A DNA stretch of 6,281 nucleotides from M55B165 sp964423265 (GTDB lineage: Bacteria; Actinomycetota; Humimicrobiia; Humimicrobiales; Humimicrobiaceae), in the NCBI GenBank assembly GCA_964423265.1, contig CAYREF010000069.1, positions 1-6,281 of the forward strand, written 5' to 3'. The notes below the pieces were generated by a model. That model saw only the letters and a list, made by a program, of their open reading frames with translations. It ran no database searches and had not been told where the DNA came from. The position numbers and the translations under genes are program-made. Below, in pieces: positions 1-5,752 of this stretch (positions are counted from its first letter, which is position 1; every line of letters starts with the position of its first letter).

Positions 1-539
1 TAATTTTAAATCTGCATCATTAATTTACTCTTTTAAGAGACCGATTACCCTCCATTGTATTACATAACCAGTTTTATAGGGTAACCATTTTTATTTATCC
101 TTAGTTTCGTATCTTCTGTTGCCCTTATTACAAAGGAAATATACTTTTTCAATCACTTAAAAATCCTGTAGTTTAAGCTTTCATTCAAGTAAGGCTTTTT
201 TATATTATTTTTTACTTTTATAAGTTATTAATAAATTCTCATTTTTAGGAATATCGCCCAGTGGCCTCTCACTATTTCCGTTTTCGGTACAGGTACTTAT
301 TATAATAAAATGATTAAGATTCTACTAGATCCCATATTAGGCTACTGGTCCAGCCTGCGTGATTGTTGATAATCATTATAAAAATAGTGTCTCCCGGCAG
401 GACTTTTCATAATATTTACGAGACTAAAATGAAGTATGAATTAGATACAGATGAAAAAATAATTGAAAAAGAGTGACTCCCCTGCTATTTGAAATTTCAA
501 ACCAATTTTTATTAATTATGATTACATTTAGGAATAAAT
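1..539. other. Gene-poor left flank with possible decayed coding scraps
   Basis: I see no intact gene here. On the minus strand one frame over about 1-300 reads protein-like in stretches (for example ENGNSERPLGDIPKNENLL and TGYVIQWRVIGLLKE) but carries five internal stops. A second frame ending near 302 reads LPGDTIFIMIINNHAGW and then stops. This is compatible with eroded coding sequence or with chance in A+T-rich DNA, and I recognise no family. A 5-bp inverted repeat (CCTGC at 354-358, GCAGG at 397-401) encloses a smaller hairpin. The part next to 540 is the 3' flank of the antitoxin gene and has no clear rho-independent terminator. Confidence 0.4.
488..501. repeat. Perfect 14-bp palindrome downstream of the antitoxin gene
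   Basis: The sequence TTTGAAATTTCAAA equals its own reverse complement. It lies about 40 bases past the antitoxin stop. It has no loop and no following T-run, so it is not a good terminator. A protein-binding site is possible. In DNA this A+T-rich, about one such palindrome is expected by chance in a window of this length, so significance is low. Confidence 0.35.
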
Positions 540-833
540 CTACTTAGATTCTATAAAATTCTCAAATCCCTCAAGATAATCATCATAACGAACCGAAGAT
601 CTTATTCCAAATTCAGCAAGTAAATCCATAACTTCATTTATGGACATATCAAGCTCTTCAGACATCTTACCAATAGACACCTTACCCGCACTATATAATT
701 TAAGCCAGAAAAATATCCACCCTCCATTCAGTAATTCTCTAACCACTTCTGATTTAGCTTTTTTCTTCTGTTCAGACAATTTAGATATTCTATCTAATTC
801 TTCTTTATTTAAGCGAAGACTCATTACGCCCAT
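540..833 (-). CDS. Antitoxin: ribbon-helix-helix N-terminus with UPF0175-like C-terminus
   Basis: This is the likely antitoxin of the PIN toxin just upstream, expected to bind DNA and neutralise the toxin. From the ATG at 833 the protein has 97 residues. The first ~40 (SLRLNKEELDRISKLSEQ...KSEVVRELL) have the strand-helix-helix pattern of a CopG/Arc-type domain. The next part (WLKLYSAGKVSIGKMSEELDMSINEVMDLLAEFGI) matches the UPF0175 helix-turn-helix-like signature, an 'LYxxGKxSIGxxxE' run followed by 'LxExGI'. A TTG frame extends to 851, but that codon overlaps a GGAGGT ribosome binding site at 844-849. I therefore chose the ATG at 833, ten bases after it; a second ATG at 824 is also possible. 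The stop is TAG. It shares an operon with the toxin, whose readthrough frame ends 7 bases before this ATG. The gene looks intact. Confidence 0.8.
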   Translation of the reverse strand: MGVMSLRLNKEELDRISKLSEQKKKAKSEVVRELLNGGWIFFWLKLYSAGKVSIGKMSEELDMSINEVMDLLAEFGIRSSVRYDDYLEGFENFIESK

Positions 834-840
834 TACTCTT

Positions 841-903
841 TTAACCTCCAACTATTCTTTCTTTAGCATCTTTAATAATATCAATTGAGTAGCGTCCGTA
901 TTC
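841..903 (-). pseudogene. In-frame C-terminal tail of the PIN toxin, cut off by TAG
   Basis: Directly after the toxin's TAG stop (904-906) the same frame stays open for 20 codons, reading EYGRYSIDIIKDAKERIVGG, and ends with TAA at 841-843. A 'yGRYS..iI.dA..ri' ending is what I know from the C-terminus of PIN-domain proteins of this type, so this appears to be the toxin's own last helix. It is either lost through a point nonsense mutation or reached by readthrough. The tail ends 7 bases before the antitoxin ATG, as expected for an original two-gene operon. Confidence 0.7.
844..849 (-). promoter_or_regulatory. Ribosome binding site GGAGGT of the antitoxin gene
   Basis: GGAGGT on the minus strand lies 10 bases before the ATG at 833 and 19 before the alternative ATG at 824. 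It also encodes the last two glycines of the toxin's readthrough tail (gly-gly-TAA), so the ancestral toxin and antitoxin genes were tightly packed. It argues against the upstream TTG at 851 as the start. Confidence 0.7.
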
Positions 904-1314
904 CTACAGTAAATCTAGCTTTGCCATAGTTAATTTTTTATCAAGCCCGGCACCAATTAAAAAATGAATAGCAGTTACAAGTTTTATATTAAATATCTTA
1001 CAGACTTTAATGGCTAACCCATCATCAACTGCAAACAAACGATTTTCTTCTTTAGCAACCATCAAAGCAGCAGCCTCTCCTTTCCCTAAGGTAAATTCTT
1101 TATAGATAAGCTTTACTTTCTTTGTATCAGGGTTTTTACTTAATATAAGTTTTCCATCTTTGATTTGCTGGCTAATTAATTTTGCATCAATAGTATCTTT
1201 ATGTAATGCCTTCTTTACTTCCTGTGGTATAATTCCTTTATACCTTTTTAAAACCAATGGAAGAATGTCTATCTTAGCCAACAGGATTAATGTAGATGTA
1301 TCAAATACAATCAA
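904..1314 (-). CDS. PIN-domain toxin (VapC-like), C-terminus truncated by an amber codon
   Basis: Probable toxin ribonuclease of a VapBC-like module. PIN domains use a cluster of acidic residues and Mg2+ to cut RNA. The 136-residue frame opens with the PIN signature IVFDTSTLILLAK (Asp5, Thr6, Ser7). It has a central acidic helix LGKGEAAALMVAKE (Glu80) and then FAVDDGLAIKVCKIF (Asp97/Asp98), so the expected active-site acids are present. The start is TTG at 1314 with GAGGT at 1319-1323; no in-frame ATG gives a better start. The sequence resembles the DUF3368/COG2405-type PIN proteins that pair with UPF0175 antitoxins. The oddity is the TAG at 904-906: the conserved C-terminal helix continues in frame to 841. 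The full frame would be about 156 residues. The short form keeps its catalytic residues but may fold poorly or have altered antitoxin binding. Confidence 0.78.
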   Translation of the reverse strand: MIVFDTSTLILLAKIDILPLVLKRYKGIIPQEVKKALHKDTIDAKLISQQIKDGKLILSKNPDTKKVKLIYKEFTLGKGEAAALMVAKEENRLFAVDDGLAIKVCKIFNIKLVTAIHFLIGAGLDKKLTMAKLDLL

Positions 1315-1335
1315 GGCTACCTCAGTAATACATTT

Positions 1336-1351
1336 TACTACAATTGTAGTA
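1336..1351. promoter_or_regulatory. Perfect 16-bp palindrome, probable operator of the toxin-antitoxin operon
   Basis: TACTACAATTGTAGTA is a perfect inverted repeat 21 bases upstream of the toxin start. It overlaps the -10 box of the predicted promoter. Ribbon-helix-helix antitoxins typically repress their own operon by binding such dyads, so this is the natural autoregulatory site. The palindrome is seen directly; its function is inferred. Confidence 0.65.
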
Positions 1352-1375
1352 TAGCATAAATATAAATGGCATCAA
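1348..1375 (-). promoter_or_regulatory. Sigma70-like promoter of the toxin-antitoxin operon
   Basis: On the minus strand a TTGATG -35 box (1370-1375) is separated by 16 bases from a TATACT -10 box (1348-1353). Transcription would start near 1341, inside the palindrome, about 27 bases before the toxin start. Both boxes are close to consensus (4/6 and 5/6). The overlap of -10 box and dyad is typical of repressor-controlled promoters. Confidence 0.6.
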
Positions 1376-1761
1376 CCAATAAAAATTACTTAGCATATAA
1401 CACTGCAACAGCACAATTAATCAAGCCTTACTACAGATATTCTATCCTTCAAATATAAAAGATTTTTCAGTATCTTCTCTGTTTGTAATCAGTTTAAGGA
1501 ATATTCAATGCATTTTTTAATAATGATAATCTTTGAACTATTAATTGTGGAGAACGTAGTAGTATAATGTAGTAGAGTCGAGTGTTTTAAATATTATTTT
1601 TTATAGTATTAATTATTAGAATAGGAAGATTACCTGAGTATAACTGGAGAACTTAGGAATAAAACTACAAATAGCAGCCACACTTTAATTTATTATGGTT
1701 CAGGGCATGTTCCAGTTTTAAATATTTTTGATATTTTTAAAAATCTTTCACAGGAAATAAT
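1376..1761. other. Intergenic region between the toxin operon and the lipid kinase gene
   Basis: This stretch separates two divergent transcription units and holds no intact gene. A short minus-strand frame at 1442-1504 reads LITNREDTEKSFIFEG and ends with TAG. Directly upstream in another frame lies KIIIIKKCIEYS. The two could be one eroded gene joined by a frameshift, but I do not recognise it. The lipid kinase ribosome binding site AGGA lies at 1752-1755. A TATAAT occurs at 1563-1568, but no -35 box stands at a proper distance, so I do not call a promoter. Confidence 0.4.
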
Positions 1762-2718
1762 ATGAAAGCAATTCTAATTATAAATCCAAAGTCCGGGAAT
1801 ACAAAAATAAAAATTTCACCCTTATTGAAATGGACTTTCAAAAAATTAGAAAAGACAGTAAAAGAGGTTTCTTCGCCCAAACCAACTACTGCAGAAATTA
1901 TAGAAGAAGTGAAGAAAAGCTGTAATAAAGAAAATATGAAACTAAATATTGAATTTACAAAGCATCCAAAGCACGCAATGGAACTGGCTGAAGGAGCAAG
2001 AAAAAAGTATGATATGGTTATTGTGGCTGGCGGAGACGGAACAGTAAACGAAGTCATAAATGGTATCATTGGCTCAAAGACAACACTTGCAGTCATACCT
2101 TTTGGCAGCACTAATGTTCTTGCTTTAGAGCTGGGGATACCATTTAATGTGAAAGAAGCTTCAGAATTAATAACACAAGGCAAGAGAGTAAAGATTGACC
2201 TGGGTTATGCAAAAACAAATGAGGAAGCTAGATATTTTACTATGATGGTCGATGTCGGATTTGTCCCAAAGTTAATAGAAGGGATCAATCTAGAAGTCAA
2301 GAAAAGGTTGGGGCACTTTGCATATCTGCTTTCTGGAATTAAACAACTCTTAACATATAAATGGCATAATATCCATGTTGAGCATAAATCTCATTCTGTA
2401 GGCTATTTCGTAATAGTTTCAAATTCTAAAGACTATGGCGGGGAATATCAAATAGCACATAAGGCTAGCACAACAGATGGCCTTCTTGACTTGGTTGTTA
2501 TCGGCAGGAAAAGTTGGTGGAAAATAATAAAATTTATCTTCTTATTGTCAATTGGGAAATCAAATTCATTCTTAAGGGAAGAATATTATAAAATAAAGGA
2601 AGCGCATATTTATTCCAAACACAAAATGTTGGTTCAAGCGGACGGAGAATTGATAGGGACAGCGCCAGTAGATGTCAAAGTTGTTCCAAAAGCATTGACT
2701 GTAATGGTTAAGAGATAA
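1762..2718 (+). CDS. Diacylglycerol/sphingosine kinase family lipid kinase (YegS/DgkB-like)
   Basis: ATP-dependent lipid kinase that phosphorylates diacylglycerol or a related lipid, probably at the inner face of the membrane. The 318-residue length is usual for the family. The N-terminal catalytic domain has NPKSG at residues 8-12 and the nucleotide-binding VAGGDGTVNEVINGI with GGDGT at 90-94. A PFGSTN loop lies at 113-118, where most relatives have PxGTxN; the Thr-to-Ser change is conservative. The C-terminal beta-sandwich domain shows KIDLG (residues 144-148), DYGGEYQIA, a TDGLLDLVVIG strand and the VQADGEL motif near the end. The stretch between NPKSG and GGDGT is rather long, with a charged helical insertion around residues 20-60. 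The start is supported by AGGA at 1752-1755, six bases before the ATG. The true lipid substrate cannot be told from sequence. The gene appears monocistronic and intact, unlike several neighbours. Confidence 0.92.
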   Translation: MKAILIINPKSGNTKIKISPLLKWTFKKLEKTVKEVSSPKPTTAEIIEEVKKSCNKENMKLNIEFTKHPKHAMELAEGARKKYDMVIVAGGDGTVNEVINGIIGSKTTLAVIPFGSTNVLALELGIPFNVKEASELITQGKRVKIDLGYAKTNEEARYFTMMVDVGFVPKLIEGINLEVKKRLGHFAYLLSGIKQLLTYKWHNIHVEHKSHSVGYFVIVSNSKDYGGEYQIAHKASTTDGLLDLVVIGRKSWWKIIKFIFLLSIGKSNSFLREEYYKIKEAHIYSKHKMLVQADGELIGTAPVDVKVVPKALTVMVKR

Positions 2719-2759
2719 TTATTATCAGCAAACAAATCTAAATTTATATCTCATCATAA

Positions 2760-2788
2760 ACTAAAATACATCTTCTATGCATTTTAGT
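2760..2788 (+). terminator. Possible terminator stem-loop after the lipid kinase gene
   Basis: Arms 2760-2771 and 2777-2788 pair over 12 positions with one A/C mismatch, closing a 5-base loop CTTCT. It begins 42 bases after the kinase stop. There is no strong T-run after the stem and the stem is A+T-rich, so termination strength is doubtful. It could instead stabilise the 3' end of the message. Confidence 0.4.
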
Positions 2789-2853
2789 CTATAACTCGAC
2801 TTATGCGCTAACTCCACTAAAATTTAGAATTTGTACTAAAGACAAGAGAGCTT

Positions 2854-2878
2854 GAAAGACTTGCCTGAAAGCTTGCCT
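2854..2878 (+). repeat. Imperfect tandem duplication
   Basis: GAAAGACTTGCCT (2854-2866) is followed directly by GAAAGCTTGCCT (2867-2878), the same unit minus one A. It looks like a slippage duplication in non-coding DNA. I see no function. Confidence 0.5.
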
Positions 2879-2952
2879 TAGAGAATTAAATGCTAAAAAA
2901 GACAAGGAGACAAATCTTAATAGTAAAATTTAGAAATTCCCTTTTTAAAACT

Positions 2953-2980
2953 TTTACCCTTTATGATATATATATAAAAT
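2953..2980 (+). promoter_or_regulatory. Candidate promoter for the hemerythrin gene
   Basis: TTTACC (2953-2958, 4/6 to the -35 consensus) is followed after 16 bases by TAAAAT (2975-2980, 5/6 to the -10 consensus). A perfect TATAAT also occurs at 2985-2990, without a good -35 partner. The region is very A+T-rich, so box matches are weak evidence. Either position would give a short leader before the ATG at 3031. Confidence 0.35.
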
Positions 2981-3013
2981 AATCTATAATTTTTTTAGAA
3001 ACAAAAATTTATA

Positions 3014-3021
3014 AGAAGGTG
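3014..3021 (+). promoter_or_regulatory. Ribosome binding site of the hemerythrin gene
   Basis: AGAAGGTG lies nine bases before the ATG at 3031. The in-frame GTG at 3019 is part of this site, so it is not the start. The protein therefore begins MPIGPLMKEHRLI, as relatives of this family do. Confidence 0.65.
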
Positions 3022-3030
3022 AATATTATA

Positions 3031-3560
3031 ATGCCAATAGGTCCACTAATGAAGGAGCATCGGTTAATCAAAATAATGGTAACATTATTAGAAAAAGAGT
3101 TTAAAAAAATAAGTGAAAATCAAAAGCCAAATTTATCCTTTATTGATGATGCTATAGATTTTATAAAAACTTATGCTGATAGGTGTCCTCATGGAAAGGA
3201 AGAAGATATACTATTTGGTGAACTTAAAAAAAGGATATTTCTAGTAAACATAGTAAAATACTAGACGAACTGATAAATGAACATATTTATGCAAGAAAGA
3301 CAACTAAAGCACTATTAAAAGCTAAACAGGATTATATAAATGGTGATTTAAAAAAAATAAATGGCATATTAAACCATTTAAAAAAATTAATAGAATTTTA
3401 TCCTAAACATATAAATAAAGAGGATAAAAGCTTTTTCACACCTGTTATGGATTATTTTGGAGAAGAACAGCAAGAAGAAATGTTAGATAAGTTCTGGGAA
3501 TTTGATAAAAAACTAATACACGAAAAATACGGAAAAGTAGTTGAGAAATATGAATCATAA
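3031..3560 (+). pseudogene. Hemerythrin-domain protein, split by a -1 frameshift in an A7 run
   Basis: A four-helix-bundle protein that would bind a non-haem di-iron centre and reversibly bind O2 or sense it. The first frame (3031-3264) gives MPIGPLMKEHRLI... with ligands His10, His54 and Glu58 (CPHGKEED), then stops at TAG. Re-reading one base back at the seven A of 3226-3232 continues as KDISSKHSKILDELINEH (His85), ARKTTKALLKAKQDY and FYPKHINKEDKSFF (His127 and Asp132, the HxxxxD pair), ending ...KVVEKYES with TAA at 3558-3560. The restored protein is 176 residues, a normal size. Both halves are clean on either side of the break, with no other lesion, so the indel is recent, an assembly error, or bypassed by slippage on the A-run. 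As read, the short product lacks half of the metal ligands. The ferric-reductase-like gene follows 71 bases later on the same strand. Confidence 0.85.
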
Positions 3561-3631
3561 TGATTAGATCTGGTTAAAGTAATGCAAAATTGATGTTAGA
3601 TTTTTATAATCAATAATTCAAATAATAAAAA

Positions 3632-4234
3632 ATGAAAAAGAGAAGCTTAACTCCCAAAGGTTACTTAATTTTAGCAGCTATTTTATTAATTTTTATAGCT
3701 ATCCTTGTTTTGGAATTTCTTGGTCCCAGGTCAACAATTCTAAACTTTTTGATCAGGTTATTTGCACTCTGGGGCTTTACGTCTCTTGTAATAGCAACTA
3801 TACTAACTCCTTTCTTAAAAGAAGTTTTACTAACTTTTGGAAAGCCTTTTATAAAAGTACACCATTATTTTGCATTTGCAGGATTAACATTGATTACACT
3901 TCATCCCATCCTCTCAGCTATAGAATCAATGACGTTGACAGTTTTCTTGCCAGTTTTTGATTCATGGAGAAGTTTTTGGGTATATGCTGGAAGGCTAGCC
4001 TTCTATATAATTTACTTTGCTTTAGTGGCCGTATTATTTAGAAGAAAAATTAAGCCCTGGAGGACAATACATGCTCTTATGTACCTAGTGTTATTAATGG
4101 GTTTTATTCACGGAATATTACTTGGGACTGATTTTGCCAACATTGGAATACTTGTAATTTTTTCAATGCTTTTTGCGTTATCAGTTGCTACATTAGTATT
4201 TAAAAGATATAAGCAATATAGTTCAAAAAAATAG
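3632..4234 (+). CDS. Ferric-reductase-like transmembrane haem protein
   Basis: Integral membrane b-type cytochrome of the ferric reductase-like transmembrane domain family, which includes the membrane parts of ferric reductases, NADPH oxidases and MsrQ. The 200 residues form six hydrophobic helices at about 11-31, 38-60, 77-97, 117-136, 146-165 and 170-190. Two His pairs lie 13 residues apart in helices 3 and 5: His78 with His91 and His147 with His160. That is the spacing of two stacked bis-histidine haems. There is no FAD/NAD domain, so electrons must come from or go to a separate partner. The basic ends (MKKR and KRYKQYSSKK) point to the cytoplasm. No clear Shine-Dalgarno precedes the ATG at 3632, so translation may depend on the upstream gene or an A+T-rich leader. 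It lies 71 bases after the hemerythrin frame on the same strand and may share its transcript. The electron acceptor cannot be named from sequence. Confidence 0.8.
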   Translation: MKKRSLTPKGYLILAAILLIFIAILVLEFLGPRSTILNFLIRLFALWGFTSLVIATILTPFLKEVLLTFGKPFIKVHHYFAFAGLTLITLHPILSAIESMTLTVFLPVFDSWRSFWVYAGRLAFYIIYFALVAVLFRRKIKPWRTIHALMYLVLLMGFIHGILLGTDFANIGILVIFSMLFALSVATLVFKRYKQYSSKK

Positions 4235-4386
4235 TTATTTATTTAATAACAGGAGCTTTTAGTATTTTTTAATATTCATATCACATAAATAGCTCGCTCT
4301 CCCACAACTTAAATCTTAAAAACATTTATTCAGTCAGTATAAATAAAAGTCACGCATACAATTTCATCATACCAATCACAGTTCTT

Positions 4387-5601
4387 CTAGGATTTAGCCT
4401 TCTGTGAACGTTTGCTTTTATACATATTATCTTCAGCTTCCTTTAGGACTTTATCCAGACCCTTATTCATGTTTTTCTTGGTTGCAGTGCCCAAAGCCAG
4501 GGGAAAGAGATTTACCTTTTTCTTTGCATTTGGCAAATATTCTTTCGCATATCATCTTTAGATCATGTTCTGTTACTTGAGACAAAAAGATAATAAATTC
4601 ATCCCCTCCATAACGGGTGACAATATCTTCTTTTCGGCTGGAGCTTTTAAAGACTTCAGCTGCTTTCTTCATCACGTCATCCCCCTCTTTGTGTCCGTAA
4701 GTGTCATTGATATACTTGAGATGATTCAAATCAGCCATTATAATTCCAATTGGTAGTTGCCTTTTTGTGTCCAGCCTCTCCATTTCCTGTTCCAGGAAAG
4801 CCCGGTTATATCGTGGAAACTCAAATAGCGTATTTTTTGGTCTGCCTGTCTTTGCTTAGTGATATCCCTACAAAATGCAATTAATTTGTCATTATCAATA
4901 CGCACTGCAACTAGATTAATCCAAATCCTTTCTCCGCTTTTCTTGAGTACCATCGCATCAAATTTCGAGTAGCCCTTTATTTTCAATTCTTCAAACATTT
5001 TTATTCCCTGAGCTATATATTCCGGAGTAATAAATTCCGGAATGGATAAATTCAGAAGCTCTTCTTTTGAATATCCGCTTAGCTGAGCTGCTGCCTGGTT
5101 AACTTCTAGGTAACGGCCATCACTATCAGCCACAAAAATGCCAAGTGGTGCTTTCTCTGCAAACATTTCAAGCTTGTCTTGGCTTTCCCTCAAGGCTTTA
5201 CTGGTTTCTTTGAGTTCCGTCATATCTTCAGCATAGCAAATTATATATTTCACTTGGTTTTTATCATCAAGTATTGGTATCTTTGAAATAAATAAGAATC
5301 TTAATTTCCCTTTCCCGTCTTTAATCCATTCTTTAGAATCAATTTGTCGCTTTTGGTTGACGACTTCTTGATTTTCTCCTATTTGCTTTTTGGCTTCTTA
5401 CTTTTGCCAAATATCACAAAGGCTTCTGTTGATAAATTCTTCCTTTTCTCTTCTAAAAAAATCTACATGAGTCTTATTAGCTGTCATATAAGTTTGGCTA
5501 TCCCGTAAGAGCCATACGTGAAATTAGACGTAATCTAACAGTTCTATATATGCTAGGATCCTACTCTCCCAATCTATGTTTGTTTTCAATGCTTTTTTCA
5601 T
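4387..5601 (-). pseudogene. Decayed PAS-PAS-GGDEF diguanylate cyclase
   Basis: Ancestrally a cyclic-di-GMP synthase of about 409 residues sensing through two PAS domains. It starts MKKALKTNIDWESRIL at the ATG of 5601, eight bases after GGAGG (5610-5614). PAS1 covers about codons 26-130 (WLLRDSQTYMTANKTHVDFF), a short helical linker follows, and PAS2 covers about 140-255 (APLGIFVADSDGRYLEVNQ ... RDITKQRQADQK). The GGDEF domain follows with DLNHLKYINDTYGH, an RxxD inhibitory-site motif (RKED) and an intact RYGGDEF at 4595-4615. Lesions are TAA at codon 26 (5524-5526), TAA at codon 68 (5398-5400), and a deletion of about 16 bases near 4808-4810 that removes the usual KLTGLY before NRAFLEQEMERL. 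A frameshift at 4500-4507 follows, after which the end reads LALGTATKKNMNKG ... EAEDNMYKSKRS to TAG at 4387-4389. With four independent lesions no full enzyme is made. The open pieces left are 4738-5253 (PAS2) and 4463-4783 (GGDEF). Confidence 0.9.
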
Positions 5602-5609
5602 AATCAAAT

Positions 5610-5614
5610 CCTCC
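5610..5614 (-). promoter_or_regulatory. Ribosome binding site GGAGG fixing the start of the decayed cyclase gene
   Basis: GGAGG on the minus strand stands 8 bases before the ATG at 5601. It shows that the ancestral reading frame starts there, upstream of both nonsense codons, and not at the internal GTG of 5253 that opens the largest surviving fragment. Confidence 0.7.
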
Positions 5615-5667
5615 AGAATTCTTAATAAATAGGGTATTGTATTATTAATTTCCTCAATAGTTATCAG

Positions 5668-5681
5668 TTAAGATATCTTAA
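5668..5681. repeat. Perfect 14-bp palindrome upstream of the decayed cyclase gene
   Basis: TTAAGATATCTTAA is its own reverse complement and sits 66 bases upstream of the cyclase start, between that gene and the end of the BrnA-like gene. It could be an operator of the dead gene. Its A+T-rich content makes chance occurrence plausible. Confidence 0.3.
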
Positions 5682-5752
5682 GAACATATTTAATACATTA
5701 AAATACTTAACAGAATTATTGTCTAACTAGCGATCTGGTATATTTCAAGTTT

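Larger units (their letters stand above)
2719..3030. other. Intergenic region with stem-loop, short repeats and promoter
   Basis: No gene is seen between the lipid kinase and the hemerythrin gene. The stretch holds a 12-bp stem-loop at 2760-2788, an imperfect tandem duplication at 2854-2878, and two copies of the 12-mer TAAAATTTAGAA (2818-2829 and 2924-2935). AAAGACAAG also occurs twice (2838-2846 and 2898-2906). A candidate promoter and the ribosome binding site for the hemerythrin gene lie at its right end. The repeated words suggest a small internal duplication of about 60-105 bases that has since diverged, though chance in A+T-rich DNA could explain some of them. Confidence 0.5.

Noticed and set aside
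241..300. Resemblance of a short stretch (CGGTACAGGTAC) to antisense 23S rRNA
   Set aside because: Only a dozen bases look similar and the flanks do not follow any rRNA segment I know.
640..888. 82-codon plus-strand frame across the antitoxin gene
   Set aside because: Antisense shadow of the antitoxin, Ser/Asn/Phe-rich, with no ribosome binding site or domain pattern.
904..906. Genome-wide reassignment of TAG (for example to pyrrolysine or glutamine)
   Set aside because: TAG ends the UPF0175-like antitoxin, the ferric-reductase-like gene, the decayed cyclase and the BrnT stump at their natural ends, so it works as a stop here. A local mutation or rare readthrough is simpler.
1737..2183. 148-codon open frame on the minus strand opposite the lipid kinase gene
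   Set aside because: It lies antisense to a clear kinase with all family motifs. Its translation is low-complexity Phe/Ser/Ile-rich, as expected of a shadow frame.
3225..3233. Canonical X_XXY_YYZ programmed -1 frameshift site in the hemerythrin gene
   Set aside because: In the reading frame the heptamer is T_AAA_AAA, which does not meet the rule at the P site, and I see no strong downstream stem. Slippage on the A-run is still possible but is not a textbook site.
4234..4250. Hairpin GTTATT/AATAAC after the ferric-reductase-like gene as a terminator
   Set aside because: The stem is only six A+T-rich pairs, overlaps the stop codon and lacks an immediate T-run, so it is too weak to annotate.
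4565..4756. 63-codon plus-strand frame across the GGDEF region
   Set aside because: Antisense to the recognisable GGDEF sequence and without independent support.
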